A DNA stretch of 64,000 nt from Maridesulfovibrio ferrireducens (GCF_900101105.1 NZ_FNGA01000003.1:644566-708565), one strand, 5' to 3'. Positions 19,361 to 29,078 are shown, numbered from the stretch's first letter. Translations and numbers: made by a program. Notes: generated by a model not told the origin, from the sequence alone.

Positions 19361-19990
19361 ATGAATAATACTCTCAAATTGATGCAAACCGTTTACGAGA
19401 TCGATCAACTTGAACAATTGCCTGTTCCTCAAATCATTCTTGCAGGGCGTTCCAATGTAGGAAAATCTTCACTGGTCAACTGCCTTGCTGAAAGAAAGAA
19501 ACTTGCGAAAATCAGCGCAACCCCCGGTAAAACAAGAAGCTTGAACTATTACGAAGTCGTACCTCATGGCTACTACATAGTTGACTTGCCGGGATACGGA
19601 TATGCCAAATGTTCAAAAACAGAGCGGGCCAAATGGGGGCAACTTATTGACCGCTACCTAGAAGGAAACGCTTACGTTGCCGCAGCAGTCGTGTTACTCG
19701 ACAGCCGGTTGACTCCCCAGAAAAATGATATCGACATGATATCGTATTTTAGACAATGCAATATTCCAATTCTGCCGGTTCTGACTAAGTCAGACAAAAC
19801 TAAACAAGGTGAACGTGCCAAAATTCAGAATAAATGGCAGGACATTTTACATGTCAAACCTCTATGTGTATCCAGTAAGAGCGGCATGAACCGCACCAAG
19901 CTCTGGAATCTTCTGGATAAAACAGCAATGCCTGAATTAGCTCATGCTCCGGTTTCCATAGAAGATGTCGAAAGCAATACAAACGAATAG
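19361..19990 (+). CDS. engB: Ribosome biogenesis GTPase EngB/YsxC
   Basis: This essential GTPase assists large-subunit assembly. All G motifs are visible: G1 GRSNVGKSS near residue 30, the threonine-rich switch in ATPGKTRSLNYY, G3 DLPGYGYA, G4 TKSD and G5 SSKSG. At 209 residues it has normal length. An AAGGA site precedes the ATG. A bidirectional terminator separates it from convergent lptG. Confidence 0.95.
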   Translation: MNNTLKLMQTVYEIDQLEQLPVPQIILAGRSNVGKSSLVNCLAERKKLAKISATPGKTRSLNYYEVVPHGYYIVDLPGYGYAKCSKTERAKWGQLIDRYLEGNAYVAAAVVLLDSRLTPQKNDIDMISYFRQCNIPILPVLTKSDKTKQGERAKIQNKWQDILHVKPLCVSSKSGMNRTKLWNLLDKTAMPELAHAPVSIEDVESNTNE

Positions 19991-20028
19991 TCAGTTAGAA
20001 TAAAAAACAAGTAATTGTCATTTTTTTT

Positions 20029-20075
20029 AAGACCAAACCATCACGTTATATAAAACGGATTGTTTGGTCTTTTTT
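20029..20075. terminator. Bidirectional terminator between engB and lptG
   Basis: A 10-bp stem (20029-20038 with 20062-20071) spans a 23-base loop. Eight Ts precede the left arm and a T-run follows the right arm, so it can serve both convergent genes. Confidence 0.75.
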
Positions 20076-20100
20076 ATATTCGAAAAGTTTTAGCCCCAGC

Positions 20101-21234
20101 CTATTTAAGTCTTTTATTACGACCCATGTATTTACCGGCAGATTCAGGGATAAGAACCCATGCGATGCGAAGCCCTGCAAGTGTACTAATCACAATATTA
20201 CCGATCCATGCCGCTACAATTGGCGGCAAAACCCCGGACTGCCCCGCTGATGCTCCAATCATGAACAAAGCATAATAAGTAAACGTCAGCGCCAACCCGA
20301 GCCCTATATTCAGATAAATGTTTTCTGAAATTGTAACCAAAGCGAGTGAAACAAGTGCCATTGCCAGAAGAGAAAACGCATATGACCACTTGGAATGCCA
20401 TGCGGTTATTAAACGATCAACATTTGAACCGGATGTTTTGAGCTGATCAATTACTTCCGCCAACTGCCATAATGGAAGCTGAGCCGGATCTGCCCCCGGA
20501 TCAACTGCTTTAAATACTTTCAGATTCAGCTTAAGAGGCATCGTATAAATTGGATGTTTCCGCGATGAAAATTTATCAGGACTGAGTTCCACAGCATTTT
20601 CAAGCTTCCAGCCATACTTTTCACTGACTTCAGCGCTTTCAGATGTAATTACCTTTAATATCTGATTATTATCTTCGGAAAATTCATATACTGTAACACC
20701 CTTCGCTTTATTACCGAAAGGCATCACTTCATCAGCTTCAACAACGTATTTTCCTTCTCGGAACCAGATGTTGTGGAGCACCCTTTTATCCAGTTGACTT
20801 TTGCGCACATCTTCTTTCCAGATACGAAAAGCTTCCTGCTCTCCATAAACTCCGATGACCTGCGAAAACATAAGTTGTCCCATGCTCCAAAAAACTGCGT
20901 AAATAATAAAAAAGCGCACAAACCAGCCAAGAGAAAGACCTCCGGTTCTAAGTGCGAGCATTTCTTTATTTTTAGCCATTACACAAAGTTGTATCAGCAT
21001 GGAAATAAGAAAGACTGCTGGTAATATCTGTGAAAAAATAAGCGGCATTTTAACAAGAAAATAGCGGAGAATTAACCCTATTCCAAGTCCGGCTTCTATA
21101 AAATCATCAAGCCTGTCAAAGAGATCGGAAAGAAGATAAATCCCCGTTCCGACACCAAGACAGACCATCATCAAAAACAGATTCTGTTTCAGTACATATG
21201 TCGCCAGATATCCGGGAAGCAATTTACGAATCAT
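20101..21234 (-). CDS. lptG: Lipopolysaccharide export permease LptG
   Basis: LptG and LptF form the inner-membrane channel that extracts LPS for the Lpt bridge. The 377-residue protein has three N-terminal and three C-terminal transmembrane helices around a periplasmic beta-jellyroll (about residues 100-270), as in the YjgP/YjgQ family. The start ATG overlaps the lptF stop (ATGA), and a GGGAGG ribosome site lies in the end of lptF, so translation is coupled. The ATPase LptB is not encoded here. Confidence 0.9.
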   Translation of the reverse strand: MIRKLLPGYLATYVLKQNLFLMMVCLGVGTGIYLLSDLFDRLDDFIEAGLGIGLILRYFLVKMPLIFSQILPAVFLISMLIQLCVMAKNKEMLALRTGGLSLGWFVRFFIIYAVFWSMGQLMFSQVIGVYGEQEAFRIWKEDVRKSQLDKRVLHNIWFREGKYVVEADEVMPFGNKAKGVTVYEFSEDNNQILKVITSESAEVSEKYGWKLENAVELSPDKFSSRKHPIYTMPLKLNLKVFKAVDPGADPAQLPLWQLAEVIDQLKTSGSNVDRLITAWHSKWSYAFSLLAMALVSLALVTISENIYLNIGLGLALTFTYYALFMIGASAGQSGVLPPIVAAWIGNIVISTLAGLRIAWVLIPESAGKYMGRNKRLK

Positions 21235-22391
21235 ACTGCCTCCCTGCGTTTTTTCTTGAAAAATGACAGTTTAATTCGAAACGAGCGTTCCATCACAGCC
21301 ATTTTTAATAATAAAATTGAAATAACCGCAAAGATTGTATTAGGAGCCCACAAGCCTACAACCGGTGACAAAGTCCCGCTTTCTCCAAGGGTTATACCAA
21401 GTGAAAGCATGGTGTAATACACAAGGAAAAGCCCCATTGAGATAATCAACCCGTACTGCTGCTTCAGCCCTCTGAAAATACAGGCAATAGGCATGGCAAA
21501 CATACCAAGCACCAGACATGCTACGGGCAATGCTAATCTTTTTTGAACCTCAACTTGAACTTTGCGATAAAACTTCGGATCAAGATCACCGGCACGGTCA
21601 CCTCCTCTGCTGATGCGGACGAGTTTTTCCCATGACATTTCTTTAGGACGCAGGTCATCAACATCATAACCTTTCAGAAGGTTACCAAGAGGAATTCTAA
21701 CATCATAATTTTTAAATTTAAGAACGCTTAGCTGATCTTTTTGCTGCTGATATATCCGTCCGTTTTCAAGATGAACCATGATTCTTCCACGAGCGGAATC
21801 AGTTCTGATCTCACCAAGCGGCGCAACAATCGTTGCAGTCATACTTTTTCGCGTGCTGTCGCGCACAAAGACAGAGTGCATTTTGCCGTCTTTAGTATCA
21901 ACTTTTTCGGCATAAAAAACTAATCCCGGAAAATCTCTATTAAAAACACCGGGTTGAATAGCTAATTGACTTCGGGTTCGCGCAAACTCCATCAAAGCAT
22001 TGCGGAAATTTTCTGTGCCCCACGAAAGTCCGTATAATGAAAAAAAGACATCTGCTCCAGTGCAAAGCATGCAAAAAATAATGGGCGCAGGTAAAAGCTT
22101 ATAAAGGCTGAGCCCACCTGATTTAAGAGCTGTGATCTCATTATCTGAATTCATTCTCAAAAAAGTCAGAAAAATTGCCAACATAGTAGCAATAGGAGTC
22201 AGCACAAGCAGGAAAAAAGGACACAAGTATAGGAACAGCTTTCCCATTTCAAGAGCGCCGAGACTTTGGCCCATGAAAAGATCTCTGAATTGTAAAAGTC
22301 TACCAATCAAGATCAATCCCATGAAGCCGGACAAGCTCAACGTGAAAATGGAAAGAAGTTCCTTAAATATCTGACGATGAAGAATCTTCAA
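21231..22391 (-). CDS. lptF: Lipopolysaccharide export permease LptF
   Basis: This 386-residue YjgP/YjgQ protein is the partner of LptG. It has the same three-plus-three helix plan, with the N-terminal block LLQFRDLFMGQSLG and the SGGLSLYKLLPAPI coupling segment. The reading frame starts at TTG (22391), with only a weak upstream GGA as ribosome site, so LptF may depend on translation of the small upstream gene. The end overlaps lptG. Confidence 0.9.
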   Translation of the reverse strand: MKILHRQIFKELLSIFTLSLSGFMGLILIGRLLQFRDLFMGQSLGALEMGKLFLYLCPFFLLVLTPIATMLAIFLTFLRMNSDNEITALKSGGLSLYKLLPAPIIFCMLCTGADVFFSLYGLSWGTENFRNALMEFARTRSQLAIQPGVFNRDFPGLVFYAEKVDTKDGKMHSVFVRDSTRKSMTATIVAPLGEIRTDSARGRIMVHLENGRIYQQQKDQLSVLKFKNYDVRIPLGNLLKGYDVDDLRPKEMSWEKLVRISRGGDRAGDLDPKFYRKVQVEVQKRLALPVACLVLGMFAMPIACIFRGLKQQYGLIISMGLFLVYYTMLSLGITLGESGTLSPVVGLWAPNTIFAVISILLLKMAVMERSFRIKLSFFKKKRREAV

Positions 22392-22445
22392 ATTGATTCC
22401 ATAAGGAATTGCAGACTGTTAAGTCTTGTTTTGGATAAAAAAAGT

Positions 22446-22643
22446 TTAGTCACATTCAGGACTTTTGTCAGAATTTTCTTTATAGAAACGATTAAGAAAT
22501 TCCACATCGTTAGGTGACAAATTAAAACGCATTGCGGCTTCTTCAAGCAATAATCTATGAGTCTTACCTGTTTCGATTTGCTTTTCAGAAATCCACTTAA
22601 TAGCTTTGCGAGTAAGCTCACAATGAGGAACGATGGTTGTCAT
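22446..22643 (-). CDS. Small conserved-looking protein upstream of lptF
   Basis: This 65-residue protein (MTTIVPHCELTRKAIKWISE...) is predicted mostly helical, with no signal peptide. An AAGGAA ribosome site lies eight bases before the ATG. It precedes lptF by about 55 bases on the same strand and is probably the first gene of the lpt operon. A different frame over the same bases (22388-22621) has poorer composition and no ribosome site. I do not recognise the family. Confidence 0.7.
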   Translation of the reverse strand: MTTIVPHCELTRKAIKWISEKQIETGKTHRLLLEEAAMRFNLSPNDVEFLNRFYKENSDKSPECD

Positions 22644-22858
22644 ATATTTAATTCCTTCGAAGACGATTGTTATTAATTCATATTACTACACCAGCTTGCC
22701 CCCCCTTGCAACTTCGAGCAGGCTGGAATATTTAAGTCACGGCTTCACAAGATTAAATAAGGGAATTTCTCCCTTCTTCAATTAGCTTATTCATAACTAT
22801 ATGACTATTTAAATTGATTTTTTTTGGATATTTAACTGTGATTTTCAAGGGGTTTTAA

Positions 22859-23653
22859 ATGCCTTCTCTATATGCAGCAGCAATTCTCGGAGTTGTTGAG
22901 GGTCTTACAGAATTTTTGCCGGTCTCCAGTACAGGTCACCTTATCATTACAGGTCATCTTCTTGGTTTCACCGGGGATAAGGCTTCTTCTTTTGAAGTTG
23001 CTATCCAGCTAGGGGCCATCCTTGCGGTGGTATTATTGTATTGGTCACGTTTCTGGGGATTATTTTTCCCGGTTCATGGACAAAGATTTTCCGGAACCAG
23101 AGGACTTTACCTCTTATTTTTAACAAGTTTACCAGCGTCAGTCCTCGGACTTCTCGCACACGATGCCATTAAAAAATATCTTTTTAATCCTTACACTGTC
23201 GCGTGGGCGCTTTTAGTCGGTGCCTTAATGATTCTTTTTGTTGAAAGAAAAGAAAGAAAAGCCAGCTGTTTCACATTGGATGAACTTACACCTAAATTAG
23301 CTTTTGGTATCGGATGTTTTCAATGTCTAGCTCTCTGGCCGGGATTTTCAAGATCTGCGGCTACAATTATGGGAGGCATGATTTTAGGAGCAAAACGAAA
23401 AATTGCCGCAGAGTATTCCTTTATTGCCGCTGTTCCAATTATGTTTGCCGCAACCGGATATGATATGCTCAAAAGCTACAAATTATTTACGGTTGCAGAT
23501 ATGCCGTTTCTTGCAGTCGGATTTGTAATCTCTTTTATTTCAGCATGGATTGCAGTCAAAGGTTTTATCTATCTTTTAAGCAAATTAACCTTACGCCCCT
23601 TCGCATATTACAGGCTTGCGCTGGCTCCATTGGTGCTTTTTTTCTGGAGCTGA
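22859..23653 (+). CDS. uppP: Undecaprenyl-diphosphatase UppP/BacA
   Basis: UppP dephosphorylates undecaprenyl pyrophosphate to recycle the carrier lipid of peptidoglycan and LPS synthesis. The 264-residue membrane protein carries both active-site motifs, EGLTEFLPVSSTGH near the N-terminus and PGFSRSAATIMGG near residue 160. About eight helices are predicted. An AAGGGG-type site precedes the ATG. It is divergent from the lpt operon. Confidence 0.95.
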   Translation: MPSLYAAAILGVVEGLTEFLPVSSTGHLIITGHLLGFTGDKASSFEVAIQLGAILAVVLLYWSRFWGLFFPVHGQRFSGTRGLYLLFLTSLPASVLGLLAHDAIKKYLFNPYTVAWALLVGALMILFVERKERKASCFTLDELTPKLAFGIGCFQCLALWPGFSRSAATIMGGMILGAKRKIAAEYSFIAAVPIMFAATGYDMLKSYKLFTVADMPFLAVGFVISFISAWIAVKGFIYLLSKLTLRPFAYYRLALAPLVLFFWS

Positions 23654-23730
23654 AGTTGAATGGTCAACAATCTAGAATTGCTAAGTAAAAGCATTATTTT
23701 AAGAAAAATCAAAAAAAGTTAAATTTTTAC

Positions 23731-23757
23731 TTGCCAAGGAGAAGGAGAGCGTATAGT
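23731..23757 (+). promoter_or_regulatory. Probable sigma-70 promoter of the tRNA-Met gene
   Basis: TTGCCA (23731-23736) and TATAGT (23752-23757) are separated by 15 bases, slightly short of ideal. They lie about 35 bases before the mature tRNA end. Confidence 0.45.
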
Positions 23758-23790
23758 ACTCTCTCTCGTTGGCGGCGAAGGCCGAAACGT

Positions 23791-23867
23791 GGCGAGGTAG
23801 CTCAGTTGGTTAGAGCATGCGGCTCATATCCGCAGTGTCGGGGGTTCAATTCCCTTCCTCGCTACCA
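23791..23867 (+). tRNA. tRNA-Met (anticodon CAT), elongator type
   Basis: The 77-base cloverleaf has the acceptor stem GGCGAGG pairing with CCTCGCT, a D-loop TAGCTCAGTTGGTTAGAGC, the anticodon CAT, the T-loop GGGTTCAATTCCC and an encoded CCA. The first pair is G-T rather than the C-A mismatch of initiator tRNA, so it is an elongator Met or a lysidine-type Ile2 species; the body resembles elongator Met. Confidence 0.93.
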
Positions 23868-23876
23868 CGAATGTAT

Positions 23877-23910
23877 AAGCCCGTAGTTCATCTGAACTAC
23901 GGGCTTTTTC
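23877..23910 (+). terminator. Terminator after tRNA-Met
   Basis: Nearly 14 bp of stem (23877-23890 with 23893-23906) end in a T-run. It is ten bases downstream of the tRNA. Confidence 0.88.
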
Positions 23911-23962
23911 TGTTTAAATTCTCCTTTGACTTCCATTTCCTCTAGATTTACGATTAATTATT

Positions 23963-24757
23963 ATGAGAACAAAAATTTCAATTAAATCAAAAAACGATAT
24001 CGCTAAAATGCGTAAGGCCGGATTATTGCTTCAGAAAACTCATATGGTTGCCCGAAGCATGGTTAAGCCCGGTGTGACGACTTCTGAAATCAATGAAGCC
24101 GTGGAGTCCTTTATTTCCCAAAATGGAGCCATAGCCCTATTTAAAGGCGTTCAAGGTGTCACACCCTACCCTGCGGGAACCTGCATATCCGTTAATGAAG
24201 AAGTTGTGCATGGTATTCCCGGATCAAGAGTTCTTTTAGAAGGCGACCTCGTAAGTATTGATATCGGAGTAAAATTAGACGGTTGGTGTTCTGATTGCGC
24301 CTGTTCTTATGGTGTCGGAACAGTTTCTAAAGAAGTTCAGGATTTATTAAATATAACTGAAGGATGCCTTAACATCGCCCTGACTAAAATGAAGCCCGGA
24401 ATTAAGTGGAGAGACATTGCCAAAGTAATGGCCGACTCAGCAAGAAAGGCCGGATATTCGGTGGTTGAAGAGCTAATCGGGCATGGTATAGGCCGAGAGC
24501 TATGGGAAAGCCCGGATGTACCCAACTACTCTACTCGCGCGATTCCTGATTTCACATTAGAAGAAGGAATGGTCATAGCTGTTGAACCTATGATAAACAT
24601 GGGAACACATAAAATTTTTACTAAATCTGATAACTGGACCATCTGCACCAAAGACAGAAAGCCTTCAGCTCATTTTGAGCATTCGATAGCAATTACGGCA
24701 GACGGGGTTGAAGTTTTGACATGTGATCCAAATGGAGAAGGATGGGCCATCTGGTAA
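23963..24757 (+). CDS. map: Methionine aminopeptidase, type I
   Basis: This enzyme removes the initiator methionine from nascent proteins. The 264-residue sequence has the pita-bread fold ligands: Asp in SIDIGVKLDGWCSD, His in LIGHGIGRELWE, Glu in VIAVEPMINMG and Glu in HFEHSIAI. There is no N-terminal zinc-finger extension. No clear ribosome site precedes the ATG. It stands alone after the tRNA terminator. Confidence 0.94.
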   Translation: MRTKISIKSKNDIAKMRKAGLLLQKTHMVARSMVKPGVTTSEINEAVESFISQNGAIALFKGVQGVTPYPAGTCISVNEEVVHGIPGSRVLLEGDLVSIDIGVKLDGWCSDCACSYGVGTVSKEVQDLLNITEGCLNIALTKMKPGIKWRDIAKVMADSARKAGYSVVEELIGHGIGRELWESPDVPNYSTRAIPDFTLEEGMVIAVEPMINMGTHKIFTKSDNWTICTKDRKPSAHFEHSIAITADGVEVLTCDPNGEGWAIW

Positions 24758-24823
24758 GTTTTGGCATTTTGTACTCTAAAAATATGTTCAATATTAATAC
24801 ATACACCTAGCTAGGATGGAGCA

Positions 24824-27133
24824 TTGAAATATTTTATAAATCCTTATCGCGCTCTAAATTGGCCATTTGAAAACCTGTTGCCAAATATATTAATATTATT
24901 TTTCATTTTTATATCGGTTTGCTCATCCCCGAACGAAGTTTTAGCAGAAGACAAACTTGAAAAAGTAACTCTGCAATTGAAATGGTTCCATCAGTTTCAA
25001 TTTGCAGGCTATTATGCAGCACTTGAAAAAGGATTTTATGCTGACGAAGGCCTTGATGTTACAATTGTTGAACGAGATCTAAAAGTTAGTCCTATTGATC
25101 AAGTTGTTGAAGGTAAGGCAGATTTCGGTGTAACGAATTCTGAAATGCTCTTACATTACCTCAAAGGTAAACCCGTTGTTCTTTTAGCTTCCATCTTTCA
25201 ACACTCTCCTCTGGTTTTTATTTCTAAAACAACTCCAGCTCTTCATAGTCCTCATAGTTTTTTGGGCAAAAAAATTCTTATGAACACGGCTTCGCAAGAA
25301 ATTGAGCTTTTAGCAATGCTGAATAGAGAAGAGATCCCTCTTAATAAACTAGATTTAATAGATAGATTTGCCACTCCTGAAGATTACTTCGATCCCAATA
25401 TTGATATCATTTCAGCCTATATCACCAACCAGCCCTACTATCTTGAAAAAAACAACATCCCTTACTCAACCATATATCCTGCTACATATGGTATTGATTT
25501 TTATGGTGACAGTCTTTTTACTTCGCAAAATCAGGTAGTTAACCATCCTGAAAGAGTTAGAAAATTTCTCAAAGCCAGCCTTAAAGGCTGGAAATACGCT
25601 TTGAATAATCCAGAAGAACTCACAGAAATAATCATTAATAAATTCGGTTCATTGAAATCAAGAGAGCATTTACTGTACGAAGCTAATAAAATTAACAAAC
25701 TGATCCTGCCTGATTTAATTACAATCGGTCATATCAATCCTGGAAGATGGAAACATATCGCTGACAATTTTAAAGAGCTGGAACTTGTTTCCGATGATAG
25801 AAATTTAGATAATTTCTTTTTTGATCCTAATATCGGTCGCTATGAAATAACAAAAGAAACCATAATCTATACAGGATTGTTATTTGCCTCCGTCGTGCTT
25901 GTTCTACTGTTCATGATGATATTTGCTCGCAAATTAAAAAAAGAAGTTGATACAAGAAAAGAGATTGAAGCTAAATTAATAAAAAGTGAACAATACTACC
26001 GCAGTTTATTTCATAATACCGGCACAGCAACAGTGATAGTTGGAGATGATCTTTATATAAAACGATGCAATAGCAATTTTGCAGACTTATGTGGTCTTAA
26101 AAATGATGAAATTAAAAACAAAAAAAAATGGACTGATTTTGTAACTATTGATGAATTAGCTAAAATGCATCAATATCACTTAGATAGAACAGATAATGAA
26201 AGCACGGCTCCACGCGCTTATGAATTTAAATTCTTACGCGCAAACGGTGAAATCAGAAATGTTAGTGTTTATGTTGAAAAAATCAGCGGTTCAACAGACC
26301 GGGTTGCATCCCTGATTGATATGACTGAAAAAGTTAAAACACAGGACCTGTTAATTCAAACTGAAAAAATGATCTCAGTAGGAGGCCTTGCTGCCGGCAT
26401 GGCTCACGAGATTAACAACCCCCTAGCCGGCATTCTGCAAGGCACCCAGAACATTCTACGTAGACTTTCACCTGAGTATAAAAAAAATCTCATCACAACA
26501 AATGATGAAAAATGCTCCTTTGATGAAATTATCAGCTACCTTAATGAAAGGGGCATATTACGTATGATCGAAGGCATTCAAGTCTCTGGAGAACGAGCCG
26601 CAGAAATTGTTAAAAACATGCTTGAATTCAGTCGTCGTAGTGATGCAGGAAAGACCTCATGCAATTTAAATAACTTACTTAATGGAATCATTGACATTGT
26701 TTCCTGCGACTATGATTTACGTAAGAAATATGATTTTAAACATACACAAATAGTCAAAGAATACGCTGATAATTCATACATGATAAGTTGTTTTAAAACT
26801 GAAATTGAGCAAGTTTTATTAAACCTTATAAAAAATGCCGCTTTTGCCATGGCTGAAACTGCACAAAAAAGAACTCCAAAACTTACATTAAGAACTAGAT
26901 ACAAAAAAGATTTTATTATAATTGAAGTTGAAGATAATGGACCGGGAATGTCCGAAGACATTCGCAAAAGAATTTTCGAACCATTTTTTACAACAAAAGC
27001 ACCAGGGGTTGGCACCGGCTTAGGCCTTTCTGTTTCGTACTTTATTATAACCCAGAACCATAAGGGCATTTTTGAAGTTGAATCTGCAGTCGACAAAGGA
27101 ACAAAGTTCTCAATCAAAATCCCCTCAATTTAA
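24824..27133 (+). CDS. Sensor histidine kinase fused to an NMT1/THI5-like binding domain
   Basis: The 769-residue protein reads as a membrane receptor kinase. A signal or anchor helix (about 18-38) leads to a periplasmic NMT1/THI5-type domain (about 45-300; LQLKWFHQFQFAGYYAALEKGFY is the family opening). A transmembrane helix lies near 345-365, a PAS domain near 385-510, then HisKA with the phospho-acceptor in GMAHEINNPLAG (about His 528) and HATPase_c with EVEDNGPGMS and GVGTGLGLS. Translation starts at TTG with an AGGATGGAG site. No response regulator is adjacent. NMT1 domains usually bind pyrimidine or thiamine-precursor ligands; the ligand here is unknown. Confidence 0.87.
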   Translation: MKYFINPYRALNWPFENLLPNILILFFIFISVCSSPNEVLAEDKLEKVTLQLKWFHQFQFAGYYAALEKGFYADEGLDVTIVERDLKVSPIDQVVEGKADFGVTNSEMLLHYLKGKPVVLLASIFQHSPLVFISKTTPALHSPHSFLGKKILMNTASQEIELLAMLNREEIPLNKLDLIDRFATPEDYFDPNIDIISAYITNQPYYLEKNNIPYSTIYPATYGIDFYGDSLFTSQNQVVNHPERVRKFLKASLKGWKYALNNPEELTEIIINKFGSLKSREHLLYEANKINKLILPDLITIGHINPGRWKHIADNFKELELVSDDRNLDNFFFDPNIGRYEITKETIIYTGLLFASVVLVLLFMMIFARKLKKEVDTRKEIEAKLIKSEQYYRSLFHNTGTATVIVGDDLYIKRCNSNFADLCGLKNDEIKNKKKWTDFVTIDELAKMHQYHLDRTDNESTAPRAYEFKFLRANGEIRNVSVYVEKISGSTDRVASLIDMTEKVKTQDLLIQTEKMISVGGLAAGMAHEINNPLAGILQGTQNILRRLSPEYKKNLITTNDEKCSFDEIISYLNERGILRMIEGIQVSGERAAEIVKNMLEFSRRSDAGKTSCNLNNLLNGIIDIVSCDYDLRKKYDFKHTQIVKEYADNSYMISCFKTEIEQVLLNLIKNAAFAMAETAQKRTPKLTLRTRYKKDFIIIEVEDNGPGMSEDIRKRIFEPFFTTKAPGVGTGLGLSVSYFIITQNHKGIFEVESAVDKGTKFSIKIPSI

Positions 27134-27163
27134 TCCTTTATTTAAATACAGCGGTACATACAT

Positions 27164-27580
27164 ATGTTTCACAAAACGATCTCGTTCCTTTTATTTTTAG
27201 TTTTTATTTTTGCGTGTCCGGCTTGTGCAAAAAAACCAGCAATATACCCGAATGATCATTCTAAAGCAGTCGGTAAGGCCCAGACAAATCAAGATATCCA
27301 ATACTGCTTGAAGCTTGCTGATGACAATGTCGGTAAAGAATCACGAGGTAAAAAAAGCGTTAAAACTGGCCTCAAAGGAGGCTTAGTCGGGGGCGCAATA
27401 GGTTTAGGCATTGGCATTGTGACTGGCAGCCCGGGAACATCCGCGCTTGCAGGAGCTGCGGGAGGATCTGCCGGAGGAGCTGTTGGCGGAGCAGTTCAAG
27501 ACAATACAGACGCTGTATACCGTAATTTTGTAGAAAAATGCCTAATTGAAAAAGGATATGAACCAATCGGTTGGAGATAA
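27164..27580 (+). CDS. Glycine-zipper envelope protein
   Basis: The 138-residue exported protein has an N-terminal hydrophobic segment ending FACPACAKK, either a lipobox or an ordinary signal peptide. A glycine-zipper membrane segment rich in GG and GAxGG repeats spans about residues 62-110. The C-terminal FVEKCLIEKGYEPIGW ending is common in glycine-zipper outer-membrane proteins. It follows the sensor kinase by 30 bases on the same strand and may be co-transcribed. Function is unknown. Confidence 0.7.
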   Translation: MFHKTISFLLFLVFIFACPACAKKPAIYPNDHSKAVGKAQTNQDIQYCLKLADDNVGKESRGKKSVKTGLKGGLVGGAIGLGIGIVTGSPGTSALAGAAGGSAGGAVGGAVQDNTDAVYRNFVEKCLIEKGYEPIGWR

Positions 27581-27758
27581 TTTTTATATTAAGGTTTTAC
27601 AGCTTGTTTAAATATGTCATTATCAGGCCAAAACAATCAATTTAAAGAATAAAATATACATTGGTTTACAACTTTTATTTTTTAAACCGTTAAGATTATT
27701 TGATCATTGCCGATCTGTTTTATGAGCATGAAAATTTAAACACAAGCGGCTGGTAAAA

Positions 27759-29078
27759 ATGCGCATACTGACACTTTTTATACTACTTTTAATCTTCCCT
27801 CTTTCAGCTCAAGCATGGCAGGGAAAGATTATAGCAGTTGATAGCTCCACATCTTTAATAGTTCTTAAAGATGGGCAAGACCCTGTAAAAATTAAAATTT
27901 CCGGAATAATTCCTTCGCCCGAAGTTGACAAAGCGAAAGGTAAGCTGGAGTGCAGCAGCATTGCTCTGATGAAAGAGGCAGAAATCAATGAAACTGGAAA
28001 AAACGACGAAAATACAATTTTAGCCGACGTGATTATTAACGGACAATCACTTGCACAAGAGCTGATTAAGATCGGCGTTGTTCAACAAATTGGCAACGTT
28101 TCAACAACTCCACAGCCTGAATCTGCAAATGCGGATAAATCAGAATCCGTAGCCGCACCTGCTGATAATATAAGCGAAAATCCTACTTCAAATAAAATTA
28201 TTTCAGAACTGTCTACAAACGACGATCAAATAAGTTCAGATCATCAATACGTCGCGCCAGCGCCCAAGCAATCATACAAATCAGTACCAACTCAAGCTCC
28301 TGTCATTAGATACGTTCAAGTTCAACAACAGCCTCAACAGTTAGGATTCTGGCCTGCCCGCCCTGTTCAAATAATTCAGCCGCAAGCTGCTGCACCATCT
28401 GTAACAGCGCCAATAGCTACAACTACAAAAACACCTTCAGATTTCAGGCAGCCGGGTGATATTGCTCAGGAAGAATATGACCTTGCGATCAGAGTTAAAA
28501 AAGGAAGACCTTTAAAAAAGAATCAAGGTTTTTTTCTTTCAAAGAAAAAATCAGAAACATTTATTGGAGCGGCCGTAGGGACACAATACTCTACAAAGTC
28601 TAAAACAGATGTACCTTATGCTTCGTTTGGCCCTTCCGGAGGATTAACTATCCGCCACTTTTATCCTTCCGGGCTGGGACTGGGCGGAGATATGATGATC
28701 AGTGGAACTTCAGGAAGATCCGGCTCTTTGGCGGCATCTAGTAATGCAACCAACGGAACTTCTTACGATTATAAATCAAAAAGTTTTAACACATACACTT
28801 TTACAGCTTCTCTGCTTTACAGATTCTATACTGACTCTAAATTTACGCCTTACATAGCGGCTCAAGGCGGTTATTCTTTCTTCGGCTACCCGAATACAGA
28901 TTTTAATATTTCCGACGGCGCTCCTGTTGCCGGAGGCGGTTTAGGCTTCCTTTATGAATTTGATTCAGGTTTTACCATCGGTTCAGATGTAAGATATTTA
29001 AAAACCTTCGGAAGAAAAGCACATGACCCGGACGGTTTTTTAAACACAACTATCAACTTCGGGTACACCTTTGACTGA
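27759..29078 (+). CDS. SNase-like domain fused to an outer-membrane beta-barrel-like domain
   Basis: The 439-residue exported protein has a signal peptide (about 1-19, ending AQA). Residues about 20-110 resemble the staphylococcal nuclease fold (WQGKIIAVDSSTSLIVLKDGQ..., ...VKIKISGI) but lack the catalytic Arg and Glu. A low-complexity Pro/Gln/Ala linker spans about 115-225, and the C-terminal 165 residues form a glycine- and aromatic-rich OmpA-like small barrel ending in FGYTFD with a terminal aromatic pattern. It is probably an outer-membrane or surface-linked protein. No partner gene is obvious. Confidence 0.65.
   Translation: MRILTLFILLLIFPLSAQAWQGKIIAVDSSTSLIVLKDGQDPVKIKISGIIPSPEVDKAKGKLECSSIALMKEAEINETGKNDENTILADVIINGQSLAQELIKIGVVQQIGNVSTTPQPESANADKSESVAAPADNISENPTSNKIISELSTNDDQISSDHQYVAPAPKQSYKSVPTQAPVIRYVQVQQQPQQLGFWPARPVQIIQPQAAAPSVTAPIATTTKTPSDFRQPGDIAQEEYDLAIRVKKGRPLKKNQGFFLSKKKSETFIGAAVGTQYSTKSKTDVPYASFGPSGGLTIRHFYPSGLGLGGDMMISGTSGRSGSLAASSNATNGTSYDYKSKSFNTYTFTASLLYRFYTDSKFTPYIAAQGGYSFFGYPNTDFNISDGAPVAGGGLGFLYEFDSGFTIGSDVRYLKTFGRKAHDPDGFLNTTINFGYTFD

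Noticed and set aside
22388..22621. A 77-codon minus-strand frame over the small gene before lptF
   Set aside because: The competing frame 22446-22643 has a good ribosome site and normal composition; this one is a shadow frame.
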